Shown: positions 6,895 to 15,923 of the stretch, one piece after another
How positions within the stretch are numbered: position 1 is the stretch's first letter
Layout of the letters: every line of letters starts with the position of its first letter
Assembly (NCBI RefSeq): GCF_022063185.1
Contig: NZ_CP091913.1
Span: 62,001 to 126,000 of the forward strand
DNA from: Nostoc sp. UHCC 0870
GTDB taxonomy: Bacteria > Cyanobacteriota > Cyanobacteriia > Cyanobacteriales > Nostocaceae
Reading direction: 5' to 3'
DNA: 64,000 bases
Translations under genes and position numbers: made by a program
The notes under the pieces: model-generated
The model's database searches: none
Seen by the model: the letters and a program-made list of their open reading frames with translations, nothing else
What the model was told of the DNA's origin: nothing

Positions 6895-8238
6895 TTAAAC
6901 AAGGTTGTAGTGTTCCATGTGGATATTAGTTACAGGTACATCCAATTCATGTAACGCTCTCTCTACCTGATCCATCATTTTTGGTACAGCACAAATAAAG
7001 TAATTTCGAGTTGCTGGACGCTTAGGAATATAGCGTTCTAGCAGTTCTTTATCAACATAGCCACTTTCTCCTGACCAATCCTCTGGAGGTTCTTTAATCA
7101 CATGAATTACTGTTAAGTCTAATTTATCCTTTAATTCTTCAATTTCCTCACGATAAGTTATATCTTCCCAAGTCTTATTTGCATATATGAGTAGTAATGG
7201 ACGTTCATCTTTGCGTTCTGCTAAGGTAACAAGCATACTTATAATTGGTGTGATACCGATACCGCCAGCAATGAAAACAAATCCGGCTGTATTTTCATAG
7301 CGGTCTGTGGTAAAAACTCCATAAGGTCCATCCAGGAAAGCTTTAGTACCAGGGTTGACATCTTTGATGGTGTTGGTAAAATCTCCTACAGCCTTAATGC
7401 CAAATTCAATGCGTTGGCAATTTTCTGCACTAGATGCAAAAGAAAATGGGTGTTCCCGCATTCTAAACGGTGAAATTTCTAGAGTAATCCAAGCAAATTG
7501 ACCTGGTTGGAAATGTATTCCTGGGTGTCCTCTGGGACGCAAAACCAAATTCCACACATCACCACGTTGAGGGATGACTGCTTCCACTAGGTAGGGTTTT
7601 TTCAGCATCAAATAGGGTTTAATCAGGCGGACATAAATCAGCAACCACACAGCAGTTAAGGCAATACCAGTCCAAATAACTGCTTTCCAAAAGAGTCCCA
7701 GGTAGTTACCCACACCCAAGGCGTGTCCTAAACCAAATCCCACGATGATCACTGCCAAGATACCATGAGCTATCCGCCAAGGTTCATAGGGGATATTCAG
7801 CTGCTTCCGCCAAATGGAAGTAACCATAATGGCAATCAAGGCTAAAGTAGCGATAACTGCTGCTCTAGCTCGCCACGGTGCTTGAATAAAATTCAATAAT
7901 TGCAGTGTCTCTGGGTTATCAATAAACAGAATTATAGGGTGAACGAGAATGAAAAATAATGCAACTATCGAAGTGTAGCGGTGAAATTGCAAAATCAAGT
8001 CAACGCCGTATGAGGCTTCGATACGGTTAATCCGTGCGGTTAAGGCAAATTGCATTGCCATCATCGCTAAACCGATAAAACCCAAAGCAGCAGAAAATTC
8101 TAACCAAAAACTACGTTCATTACTTGGTGTAGGTGGATATAAAAGTAGTATCAATAGAGGTAATAGGATAATTACAATATATGCAGCTATCCAAGATGCC
8201 CCTATGACTACGGGATTTTTCATCAATAAGCTTCTCAT
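6895..8238 (-). CDS. Ferric-reductase-like membrane flavocytochrome
   Basis: 447 residues; the likelier start is ATG 8223 (MKNPVVIG). Six or so membrane helices fill residues 1-220, with heme-ligand candidates in ILQFHRYTS, FILVHPIIL, WRIAHGILAV and GLGHALGVG. The soluble half has the FAD-binding HPFSFASSAEN motif, the phosphate loop FIAGGIGITPIISML and a C-terminal NAD(P)H-site pattern (FICAVPKMM). This is the arrangement of ferric-chelate reductase / NADPH-oxidase-like proteins, which carry electrons from NAD(P)H across the membrane to an external acceptor. It leads a probable operon with the DUF2459 gene and a 49-residue frame. The acceptor is unknown. Confidence 0.85.
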   Translation of the reverse strand: MRSLLMKNPVVIGASWIAAYIVIILLPLLILLLYPPTPSNERSFWLEFSAALGFIGLAMMAMQFALTARINRIEASYGVDLILQFHRYTSIVALFFILVHPIILFIDNPETLQLLNFIQAPWRARAAVIATLALIAIMVTSIWRKQLNIPYEPWRIAHGILAVIIVGFGLGHALGVGNYLGLFWKAVIWTGIALTAVWLLIYVRLIKPYLMLKKPYLVEAVIPQRGDVWNLVLRPRGHPGIHFQPGQFAWITLEISPFRMREHPFSFASSAENCQRIEFGIKAVGDFTNTIKDVNPGTKAFLDGPYGVFTTDRYENTAGFVFIAGGIGITPIISMLVTLAERKDERPLLLIYANKTWEDITYREEIEELKDKLDLTVIHVIKEPPEDWSGESGYVDKELLERYIPKRPATRNYFICAVPKMMDQVERALHELDVPVTNIHMEHYNLV

Positions 8239-8399
8239 ACTAATTCTTCATGGGCTGCGCCCCGCTACGCTAACTTAATTCGTAATTAATAGATACAGGC
8301 TGTTTCTAGCACTTTATGAAGTATTAATTTTTGTCTCACATTGAAAAATTGATGCTTTGGTTTGATTAATCATGAGAAATAGCAGAATTGTTGCTTTTA

Positions 8400-8750
8400 T
8401 TAGGTAAGCGGTGCTATAAGTCTCAAGAGAATAGAATTAATGATTGCCAAAGCAAGTGAGCCAAGCAAAGCACTCCAAAAGCCGTATCTTAATCGGAAAC
8501 CAGGCACTATAGCAGCTGATAAGCCAAAGATAATTGAATTGAGAACAAAGAAAAATAAGCCTAAAGTAATAATAATAAACGGCAAGGTGAATAAGGTTAA
8601 AATAGGGAGCAAAAGCGCATTCAAAATACCAAAAACTGCGGCGGTAATTAATGCTTTACCAAAATTGTCTATTTCTACTCCTATCGGCAGTCGAGAAATA
8701 ATTAAAAAGCTGATGGCTGTAACTAACCAAGTAATTATCAAACCAACCAT
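8400..8750 (-). CDS. Phage-holin-4-like small membrane protein (chromosomal)
   Basis: 116 residues, almost wholly hydrophobic with four predicted spans. It matches the pattern of the cyanobacterial Phage_holin_4_2 group: LIITWLVTAISFLIISRLPIG, ALITAAVFGILNALLLPIL, LPFIIITLGLFFFVLN and a final FWSALLGSLALAIINSIL. Despite the family name, such proteins are widespread in bacterial chromosomes and no phage gene lies nearby. The function is unknown. Confidence 0.75.
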   Translation of the reverse strand: MVGLIITWLVTAISFLIISRLPIGVEIDNFGKALITAAVFGILNALLLPILTLFTLPFIIITLGLFFFVLNSIIFGLSAAIVPGFRLRYGFWSALLGSLALAIINSILLRLIAPLT

Positions 8751-9051
8751 AATAAATACTCCTTACAAATGACATTTTGATTTAAGCCAAGTAAGTCAAA
8801 CCAATTCGCAATGGACTAATGTCCCGCTCCGCTCTAAGCGCAGCTATGCCGCAGGCTTTACGCAATTACAATCAGTGGGGGCTTGAAACCCACATAATTA
8901 CCAATTACCAATTTGGTCAATATGTTTAGTATTTGTGATAAATGTGAATAGAAAGTGACACCTAGATAGTATTAGTCATCAACACTAACCAGCTATCAAG
9001 TGAATGATAACTGGTCAGTGATTTAAATTTATCTTGTCTCCCCCTACACCC
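8751..9051. other. Gene-free spacer between convergent minus-strand genes
   Basis: No coding frame is supported. The spacer holds dispersed intergenic repeats (GTCCCGCTCCGCTC... near 8821-8865) and, at 9040-9062, CCCCTACA-type heptamers that run into the 3' end of the kinase gene. Confidence 0.5.
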
Positions 9052-11019
9052 CTACACCCCTATTTCACTAGGAATCTCAATCTCTTTCTTTGGTGTTTCT
9101 TCAAAAATACTTAAATCAAACCAAAAAGTAGTACCCACACTGACTTCACTGACCAAATGGACTCTGCTGTGGTGTCTTTCAATAATATTTCTGACAATCG
9201 ATAGACCCAAACCTGTACCTTCTAAGGTGTGAACGCGGTTCTCGACACGGAAGAAACGGTCAAAAATAGCCTGTTGGTCTTCTGGGGCGATACCAATACC
9301 TGTATCAGATATTTCTATCCTAACTTGTGCAGGCTGATTGGATGATGTGGGTGTGATATCTAGCGGATAGGTACGGATGGCTACTTTGCCGCCGGCTACA
9401 GTAAATTTGAGGGCATTACCCACCAAATTAGCTAAGACTTGCAGCAACAAATCATAATTACCCATAACTAAAGGTAAATTGGGGGCAACTTCTTGTAAGA
9501 GTTCGATACCTTTATCTCTAGCGTTGAGTTGATATGTCCGCAGGGTTTGCTCAATGGCTTGGGCTAAATCTACACCATAGAAGTTGTAAATCTTGCCAGA
9601 TTCTAGCTTAGATAAATCTAAAACATCATTAACTAAGCGAGTCAAGCGATCGGTTTCATGATTAACCGTTTGCAGGAATTCCCGTTTTTCTTCTAAGCTT
9701 AATTCTTCGCCGTACTCGTGCAGAGTTTCGATAAAAGATTTGATATTAAATAATGGCGTTCGCAGTTCGTGGGAAACGTTGCTGATAAATTGGCTTTTAG
9801 CTTCGTTTAGTTCTACCTCACGGGTGATATCTTGCACGGTGATAGCAATACCTTTGATACTCTCCCGTTGTAAATTGAGTACCGTAGTTAAGAGAATGCG
9901 AATAGTACGCTTAATGGGTTGACTTAAGAAAATGCGAAACTCAGCACTTTCACGTTCGCCGGCAGCCATTTGGTATAAAGGTTTGGATATTTCCATTTGC
10001 ACTGTTGGCGGTAAGTGATGCAAAACATTACTGCCTACTACATCATCGCTACCTTCCCAACCAAAAATGTGCCGTGCTGTGGGGTTGACTAAAATTACCT
10101 GCATATTATTGTCAATTAAGACAGCACCATCAGCGATCGTGGAAACTAGGGTTTCGAGTTTGGCTTTTTCTGCGGTTAATTCCTCTATATTTTGTTCTTC
10201 GTAGCGTTCTAGACGCTCGGCCATTTCATTAAAGTTTAAAATTAGCTCTCCTAATTCGCCGCCTAGGGGTAAGTCAATACGCTGCTGGAAGTTGCCTGCG
10301 GCGATTTCTTTTACCCCTACTAGCAGTTCTTTAATCGGCTTAGTGATAGTTAAAGCGTTAATTACTCCTGCCAAAATCACCATTACCCAAATTGTGATAA
10401 ATACGGCAATGGTGACATCACGGGTGAAGTTAGTGGAAATAACTGCTGTTTGGTTGGGGTTGATCCCGATCGCTAATATACCTAAGTTTTTTTTATTAAC
10501 AATCAGAGGAATAAACACATCGGTCACAGCCCCATCTGGGGTCATGTGTTGCCGCACCATTGGCTTATCCCACTCTTGAGGATAATCTTCTGGGAGTTCG
10601 ATTCGTCGCTCAATTGTCAGTGAGTTTTCTACTTCAGGTTCCCAAAAAGGAATCCCAAAATAGATTTTCCCAGTCTCATCCGCATACAGCATATAGCGGA
10701 TGCTAGAGGTACTGCTATAAAAGCGTTCAGAAAATTTGGCTACCTCTGTAAGATTATTATCAGCTACCAGAGGGGTAACGTTAGCCGCCAATAGTAGCCC
10801 CAGATCCCGTCCAAAGCGGGTGTCATTCATGCGGGCATCTTGCTGGATGGTATTCACCGCCCAGAAAGTTAAACCACTCATGACTAGGGAGACTACTAAA
10901 GTAGCCACGGCCAAAAGTTTAGTTTGGAGAGTGAACTCTGACCACCAATTGGCGATCGCTTCTCGGATTGTTTTTAACAGCGACAGCATCTCAAATAAAG
11001 TTGTTAGTAGTTTCATCAA
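9052..11019 (-). CDS. nblS: NblS/Hik33/DspA-type sensor histidine kinase
   Basis: 655 residues with the full architecture of the cyanobacterial kinase controlling phycobilisome degradation, high-light, cold and nutrient responses: membrane helix 34-56, periplasmic loop, second helix 201-225, HAMP linker about 222-275, PAS domain about 290-400 (VDNNMQVILVNPTARHIFGW-like), HisKA with His417 in NVSHELRTP, and an HATPase domain with NLVGNALKF, DTGIGI and GTGLGLSIV. Met11 (MLSLLKTIREA) may be the true start. It follows purD on the same strand, 158 bases away; a purD-nblS neighbourhood is known in cyanobacteria. The last codons (EIGV, stop) come from a GGGTGTA heptamer array. Confidence 0.93.
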   Translation of the reverse strand: MMKLLTTLFEMLSLLKTIREAIANWWSEFTLQTKLLAVATLVVSLVMSGLTFWAVNTIQQDARMNDTRFGRDLGLLLAANVTPLVADNNLTEVAKFSERFYSSTSSIRYMLYADETGKIYFGIPFWEPEVENSLTIERRIELPEDYPQEWDKPMVRQHMTPDGAVTDVFIPLIVNKKNLGILAIGINPNQTAVISTNFTRDVTIAVFITIWVMVILAGVINALTITKPIKELLVGVKEIAAGNFQQRIDLPLGGELGELILNFNEMAERLERYEEQNIEELTAEKAKLETLVSTIADGAVLIDNNMQVILVNPTARHIFGWEGSDDVVGSNVLHHLPPTVQMEISKPLYQMAAGERESAEFRIFLSQPIKRTIRILLTTVLNLQRESIKGIAITVQDITREVELNEAKSQFISNVSHELRTPLFNIKSFIETLHEYGEELSLEEKREFLQTVNHETDRLTRLVNDVLDLSKLESGKIYNFYGVDLAQAIEQTLRTYQLNARDKGIELLQEVAPNLPLVMGNYDLLLQVLANLVGNALKFTVAGGKVAIRTYPLDITPTSSNQPAQVRIEISDTGIGIAPEDQQAIFDRFFRVENRVHTLEGTGLGLSIVRNIIERHHSRVHLVSEVSVGTTFWFDLSIFEETPKKEIEIPSEIGV

Positions 11020-11066
11020 TCAACCCCAACAACTAAAAAATTAACAGTTAATTCGACAAATATGCT

Positions 11067-11191
11067 AATTGGGGACTGGGAATTGGGGATTGGGGACTGG
11101 GGACTGGGGACTGGGGACTGGGTAATTAACCACTCAACATTCAACACTCAGCACTCACTACTCAGCACTCAGCACTCCTAACTCAGCACTC
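11067..11191. repeat. Heptamer array, ACTGGGG followed by ACTCAGC units
   Basis: Bases 11067-11122 are GGGGACT/GGGGATT units (STRR1 type, CCCCA(A/G)T on the other strand). After a short break, CACTCAG/CACTCAC units run to 11191 and enter the 3' end of purD, providing the last sense codons and the stop. Confidence 0.92.
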
Positions 11192-12455
11192 TATGACCTA
11201 TATCTCTACGGTAATACATTCCTTCAAATTGAATAGATTCTAAGCCATTGTAGGCGGTGGACAGGGCTTGCTCAAAGTCCTCTCCGGTAGCAGTTACGTT
11301 TAACACTCGGCCGCCGTCTGTCACAGGTTGCTGTTGCTGGTTTAATTTTGTGCCGGCATGAAATACTGTGACTCCTTTAGCTTCAGCTTCCTTAATACCG
11401 GTAATGACTTTGCCTTTTTCATAATCCCCCGGATAACCACCGGAAGCTGCCACTAAGGTTGCAGATGCGCCATTATGCCAAGCAATGGGGGGTAAATCAC
11501 TTAAACGTTGCTCGACACAAGCTAAAATTAATTCTTCTAGGGGTGTGGCTAACAGTGGCAGAATAACTTGGGTTTCAGGATCGCCAAAGCGACAGTTAAA
11601 TTCTAAAACCTTAAAGTCGCCATCGGGGGAAATCATCAAGCCGGCGTAGAGTACACCACGATAATCAATGCCTCTAGATTTTAATGTGGCGATCGCTCTT
11701 TCTAAAACTTCGGTTTGCACCCTTGCCATTAATGCTGCCGTAGCAATGGGTGCTGGGGCATACGCGCCCATTCCACCTGTGTTTTCGCCTGTATCTCCTT
11801 CCCCGATGCGTTTGTGGTCTTGCGCTGGCAATAAGGGGCGAATTGTGATGCCATCGGTTACAGCTAACACCGAAACCTCTTGCCCAATTAAACATTCTTC
11901 AATAACTACAAATTCCCCTGCGCTGCCAAACTGCCCTTGAAATATCGTCTCAATGGCGTTGGTTGCCTGTTCTACGGTGGTAGCAACAATTACACCCTTC
12001 CCAGCCGCCAAACCGTCTGCTTTAACAACAATGGGCGCACCCTGAGACTGCACATAAGATTTAGCTGCGATCGCCTCAGTAAATACCGCAGCCTTAGCAG
12101 TAGGAATTCCCGCTTCTTGCATCAAGGCTTTAGCCCAAGCTTTACTGGCTTCAATCTTAGCTCCGGCTCTAGTTGGGCCAAATACCTTCAGTCCTTTATC
12201 TTGTAAATAGTCGGTAATGCCTTGAGCTAGGGGTACTTCTGGCCCTACTACCACCAGAGAAATCCCGTTTTCTATGGCGTATTTACTTATACCTGCAAAG
12301 TCATCTACTGCCAAAGGTATGTTTTGGCAACCTGCCATACTAGCCGTACCACCATTACCTGGTACACATACTACCTGATCAACTTGTGGCGATCGCAATA
12401 ATTTCCAAGCCAAAGCGTGTTCGCGCCCACCATTCCCTACAACTAAAACTTTCAC
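11178..12455 (-). CDS. purD: Phosphoribosylamine-glycine ligase
   Basis: Catalyses the ATP-dependent joining of glycine to 5-phosphoribosylamine, an early step of purine synthesis. I place the start at GTG 12455 (MKVLVVGNGGREHALAW), because AGAGGAAA sits at the right distance upstream and the family begins there; the frame extends upstream to 12563 but that extension is not family-like. The product is 425 residues, the normal length. ATP-grasp features are clear: GPEVPLAQGITDYL, VVKADGLAAGKGVIVA, GQFGSAGEFVVIEECL, NTGGMGAYAPAP and LEFNCRFGDPETQ. The C-terminus ends HRVLS, with the last codons read from a heptamer array. nblS follows downstream. Confidence 0.95.
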   Translation of the reverse strand: MKVLVVGNGGREHALAWKLLRSPQVDQVVCVPGNGGTASMAGCQNIPLAVDDFAGISKYAIENGISLVVVGPEVPLAQGITDYLQDKGLKVFGPTRAGAKIEASKAWAKALMQEAGIPTAKAAVFTEAIAAKSYVQSQGAPIVVKADGLAAGKGVIVATTVEQATNAIETIFQGQFGSAGEFVVIEECLIGQEVSVLAVTDGITIRPLLPAQDHKRIGEGDTGENTGGMGAYAPAPIATAALMARVQTEVLERAIATLKSRGIDYRGVLYAGLMISPDGDFKVLEFNCRFGDPETQVILPLLATPLEELILACVEQRLSDLPPIAWHNGASATLVAASGGYPGDYEKGKVITGIKEAEAKGVTVFHAGTKLNQQQQPVTDGGRVLNVTATGEDFEQALSTAYNGLESIQFEGMYYRRDIGHRVLS

Positions 12456-12630
12456 AGATTTCCTCTTGCGTCCCTTGAGAGATAAGAATGCCCTATGGCT
12501 GCGGATCAATTTTTCACCAATTCTTACCCTGACGCAAGCCCCCCTCAAAAATTCAAAATTCAAAATCTTGCCCTCGAACGAAGTGAAGGGTCAAAATTCA
12601 AAATGGTTCATACATTGGTGATAAGTTACT

Positions 12631-12661
12631 CTGTCACCTGTCACCTGTCACCTGTCACCTT
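12631..12661. repeat. GTCACCT heptamer array
   Basis: Four units of GTCACCT in the spacer between divergent purD and the epimerase gene. Shorter TTCAAAA units lie nearby at 12546-12600. Confidence 0.88.
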
Positions 12662-12725
12662 CCTTCATTAACAGTATTAACCTAATAGACATTATGATGT
12701 AAAAATTGCACTAAAAGTAGAATAC

Positions 12726-13676
12726 ATGGCTAGAGTTATTGTTACTGGGGTTGCAGGATTTATAGGTTCTCATCTTGCACAAACTTTGCTAGAACAAGGT
12801 AAAGAAGTAATTGGTATCGATGAATTTAACGATTACTACGAACCTATGTTAAAACGCAAGAATATTGCTCATTTACAATCTTCACCTAACTTCACCTTAA
12901 TTGAGAGCAATATTCAGGGTTTAGATTGGTCAACATTATTGCAAGATGTAGATGTTGTTTACCATCAAGCAGCTCAAGCCGGAGTCAGAGCTAGTTGGGG
13001 TCAAGGTTTTCGTGCTTATACTGAACGCAACATCAACGCTACACAAGTAATCTTAGAAGCCGCCAAAGATGCCAAACAATTAACAAGGTTCGTGTTTGCC
13101 TCTACATCTAGCATCTATGGTGATGCAGAAACATTACCTACTCATGAAGGCATTCCCCCGCAACCAGTTTCTCCCTATGGTATTACGAAACTAGCGGCCG
13201 AGCGTTTGTGTGGTCTGTATCACAAAAATTTTGGTGTGCCTTTTGTCTCTCTACGTTATTTCACCGTTTACGGCCCCAGACAAAGGCCTGATATGGCGTT
13301 TCATAAATTTTTCAAAGCTGTTTTGCAGGATGAGGCAATTCCCATCTATGGCGATGGACAGCAAACACGAGACTTTACATTTGTCAAAGATGCCGTAGCT
13401 GCGAATTTAGCAGCCGCTACTGTACCTCAAGCAGTAGGTGAAATTTTCAATATCGGTGGCGGTAGCAGAGTAGTTTTAGCTGAAGTCCTCAACACGATGG
13501 AAGGAATTGTGGGTAAACCCATCAAAAGAAACCATATAGAGAAAGCAATGGGAGATGCTAGACACACGGCGGCTGATGTGTCTAAAGCACGGCAAATTTT
13601 AGGATATCAGCCTCAAGTTTCTCTCAAGGAAGGATTGACCCAAGAATGGGAATGGATTAAAGCTTTATATAGTTAA
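12726..13676 (+). CDS. NAD-dependent sugar-nucleotide epimerase (UDP-glucuronate 4-epimerase-like)
   Basis: 316 residues of an extended SDR. The NAD loop TGVAGFIGSHL is at residues 7-17, an acidic residue follows in GIDEFNDYYEP, the catalytic Ser/Thr is in FASTSSIYGD and the YxxxK is PYGITKLAAE. The pattern DEFNDYYEPMLKRKN is typical of UDP-glucuronate 4-epimerases, though other sugar nucleotides are possible. The role is probably in surface polysaccharide synthesis in the cytoplasm, consistent with the polysaccharide deacetylase gene next to it on the same strand. A -10-like TATGAT lies about 28 bases upstream. Confidence 0.85.
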   Translation: MARVIVTGVAGFIGSHLAQTLLEQGKEVIGIDEFNDYYEPMLKRKNIAHLQSSPNFTLIESNIQGLDWSTLLQDVDVVYHQAAQAGVRASWGQGFRAYTERNINATQVILEAAKDAKQLTRFVFASTSSIYGDAETLPTHEGIPPQPVSPYGITKLAAERLCGLYHKNFGVPFVSLRYFTVYGPRQRPDMAFHKFFKAVLQDEAIPIYGDGQQTRDFTFVKDAVAANLAAATVPQAVGEIFNIGGGSRVVLAEVLNTMEGIVGKPIKRNHIEKAMGDARHTAADVSKARQILGYQPQVSLKEGLTQEWEWIKALYS

Positions 13677-13703
13677 AAATTGAGAGAATTTACAAAACTC
13701 TGT

Positions 13704-13761
13704 TATATCGGTTCTCTCTTTAGTTAGGTACAAGAACCACACTAAAGTGAGAACCGCTATA
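13704..13761. mobile_element. Miniature element, TATAGCGGTT family, internally deleted copy
   Basis: Bounded by TATATCGGTTCTC and GAGAACCGCTATA, with the same inner motif GTACAAGAACC as the full copies at 50325 and 62498, but only 58 bp long. It lies between two plus-strand genes. Confidence 0.6.
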
Positions 13762-13793
13762 TATTCTGGATTGGGTACAAAAAAACTACCAAA

Positions 13794-14680
13794 ATGACCG
13801 ATAACCACGAACAAGCATCATTAAAAACTTCCAAACCCCAGAATTTTCCGTTGAGCCTAGGTCTAGTTTCTGTAATCTCATTAGCAGTGCTTAATTTAAA
13901 TCACACTGAGCCGACAGTACCTATTTTGGGATTTCATGGCCTTGTAGATATGAAGAATACTAGCCTAGCTCTCAACACTAATGAAATGCAGTATTCTAAA
14001 CAAGAGCTAGAGAAAATATTAGACTATTTAGTTGTTAATGACTACTGGTTTTTATCAACTCAAGATTTATATGATTTTTTCTTAACTAAATCCCAAGAAA
14101 TCCCAGCTAAAAATCGCCGACAAAAGCCAATCATGATTTCTTTTGATGATGGTTATAAATCAGTACATACAAAATTACTGCCTATCTTATCGAAGCTAGA
14201 AAAAAAATATAATAAAAAAATAAAAGTTGTCTTATTTATCAATCCCGGCAATTTAGCTAAACCTGGAATTAATAGTAAAACTCACTTGGGATGTCAGGAG
14301 TTAAGGGAAGGGTTACAAAAGGGTTTTTATGATATTCAATCTCATGGTTTAAAGCATAAAGATTTAACTAAACTATCTCGGCGAGAGTTACTTAGAGAAC
14401 TTGTACAAGCTAGAACAATCTTAAGGCAATGTACACAAGATTTAGATCCCAAACAGAAGGTAGCATCTCACTTTGCCTATCCCTATGGAGCTACTAATAA
14501 ACAGGTAGCATTATATGTTTCTAGATATTATCTTACGGGATATTTATATAACAATGAAGTTTTAAATCACACTTGCATAAATAATTATTATCAAATTCCT
14601 CGCCTCATGGTTAATCGACAAAAATCACCTAAAGAACTTATATACATGGCCGAAAAGCAACATCCAATTAACAAGCAGGA

Positions 14681-14696
<16 letters not shown>
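13794..14696 (+). CDS. Polysaccharide deacetylase family protein (NodB-like)
   Basis: 300 residues. One N-terminal hydrophobic segment (LSLGLVSVISLAVLNL) is probably a membrane anchor or export signal. The catalytic domain has the NodB motifs: MISFDDGYKS with the Asp pair, SHGLKHKDLTKLS with the His-based metal site, and FAYPYGATN. Such enzymes remove N-acetyl groups from peptidoglycan or exopolysaccharide in the envelope. It lies 118 bases after the sugar-nucleotide epimerase and may belong to the same surface-polysaccharide function. The last residues (ESAEC, stop) are read from an AGTGCTG heptamer array, so the natural C-terminus has been replaced or extended. Confidence 0.85.
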
Positions 14697-14759
<63 letters not shown>

Positions 14760-14834
14760 GCAAGCACTGTAGAGAATTGGTATAAGGACTAAAGTCCTTA
14801 CTACAAACCTTCAAAACTAACGGGTAAAAATTTA

Positions 14835-14904
14835 CCATGTATATACATTTTATAAGGCATAGAAGGTATTTACTTTAAGTTTTACATTTTCCATGTATAT
14901 ACAT
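14835..14904. promoter_or_regulatory. Two copies of a 12-bp perfect palindrome, ATGTATATACAT
   Basis: CCATGTATATACAT occurs at 14835-14848 and again at 14891-14904, 56 bases apart. The core ATGTATATACAT is its own reverse complement. Repeated palindromes of this size often bind dimeric regulators, but no target promoter is evident: they sit between the 3' ends of two convergent genes. Confidence 0.4.
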
Positions 14905-14915
14905 ATGTTCGGCAA

Positions 14916-15845
14916 CTATAACCCTGAATTTTCTTCTTCCTGATTCTCCACAAAGCCTTGACGAGCAAATATTTCAATAGCTTCAGTGCGAGACAAATTA
15001 TGTTTAGCTGCTAGTTCTGCTAACTTTTGCCAAGCTGTATCTGTCAATCTAATAGACCTCAATTGCTTAGGCTCATTACCATAGTCCATCTCAAACTTAC
15101 CCGAAGCACTGCGTTTGCGCCTGGGTGATTTCTGCCTAGTCCCAGAATACTGATTAATCGACGTACTATTTGAGAGATTGATTGTCATCAATTTGACTAA
15201 GTTGTCAATGAGGCGATCGCACTCCATTGGTAGAATATCTTGACCATGCAGCATACTGTTAATAATTGTGAAATGTATCAATGTCCCCATAAAAATACGT
15301 GCTGCTACTTGCGAGTCAGGTAATTGCAGTTCTGGATGATCAGTAAAATACTGACTTACCAAATCCAACCCAGGCTTGTCTATATTGCTGACAAAGACCC
15401 TTGCTAGAGAGGGAAACCGGCCAGACTCCCCAATAATTAATCTCACCAAGTTCAATAACTCTTGTTCTTGATGGACTTGAGCCAAAATATGGTTTGCTAG
15501 GCGGCGCAAAACTAGCTGTGGTTCTCCTTGTAAAAATTCTGGATCTTTGACTGCAAGAAATTTTTCTTGTGCTAGGTGCTCAATTAAAGCGGTAAACAAT
15601 CCCTCTTTATCTTGAAAGTAGCTGTAAACAGTTGTTTTAGAAACACCTGCGGCGGCTGTCACCTTATCCATTGAGGTAGCAGCATAACCGTGTATCAAAA
15701 ACTCTTGCATCGCACCAGCAAGGATAGCGTCTACTTTGTCTTCTGTTTGTATCTTCTTTTTTCGCATCTTTTGGACATCGGGAGTGGAGAGTGAGGAAGA
15801 AATACTGGCATCTAGTCTTTTATTTTCCCAGAAGACCCTTGACAT
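14916..15845 (-). CDS. TetR/AcrR-family regulator with C-terminal RHH-like extension
   Basis: 309 residues, long for a TetR protein. The HTH lies at about residues 50-80 (GYAATSMDKVTAAAGVSKTT, YSYFQDKEGLF). A ligand-binding helical domain runs to about 215. A basic linker (RQKSPRRKRSASGKF) is followed by residues 258-300, LRSIRLTDTAWQKLAELAAK and SRTEAIEIFARQGF, which reads like a CopG/ribbon-helix-helix DNA-binding unit. The start may be Met1 or Met27 (MRKKKIQTEDK); neither has a clear ribosome-binding site. It is divergent from a DevBCA-type exporter and a perfect inverted repeat lies between them, so it most likely represses the exporter and itself. Confidence 0.85.
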   Translation of the reverse strand: MSRVFWENKRLDASISSSLSTPDVQKMRKKKIQTEDKVDAILAGAMQEFLIHGYAATSMDKVTAAAGVSKTTVYSYFQDKEGLFTALIEHLAQEKFLAVKDPEFLQGEPQLVLRRLANHILAQVHQEQELLNLVRLIIGESGRFPSLARVFVSNIDKPGLDLVSQYFTDHPELQLPDSQVAARIFMGTLIHFTIINSMLHGQDILPMECDRLIDNLVKLMTINLSNSTSINQYSGTRQKSPRRKRSASGKFEMDYGNEPKQLRSIRLTDTAWQKLAELAAKHNLSRTEAIEIFARQGFVENQEEENSGL

Positions 15846-15860
15846 TATTGCAATGGACAG

Positions 15861-15890
15861 TTTAGTTTAGTTTTAGGTAACTAAACTAAA
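15861..15890. promoter_or_regulatory. Probable operator: perfect 12-bp inverted repeat
   Basis: TTTAGTTTAGTT, six bases, AACTAAACTAAA. It lies 16 bases upstream of the TetR start codon and 34 bases upstream of the exporter's first ATG, where it would cover both promoters. The position and symmetry are those expected of a TetR-family operator. Confidence 0.7.
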
Positions 15891-15923
15891 TAGTTTATTT
15901 AGCATACGAAAAAAAGAGGGCTT

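Noticed and set aside
8400..8750. Prophage remnant suggested by the holin-like protein
   Set aside because: This family is common in bacterial chromosomes and there is no other phage gene nearby.
12456..12563. N-terminal extension of PurD by 36 residues
   Set aside because: The extension is basic and not family-like, while GTG 12455 has a good ribosome-binding site and gives the normal PurD N-terminus.
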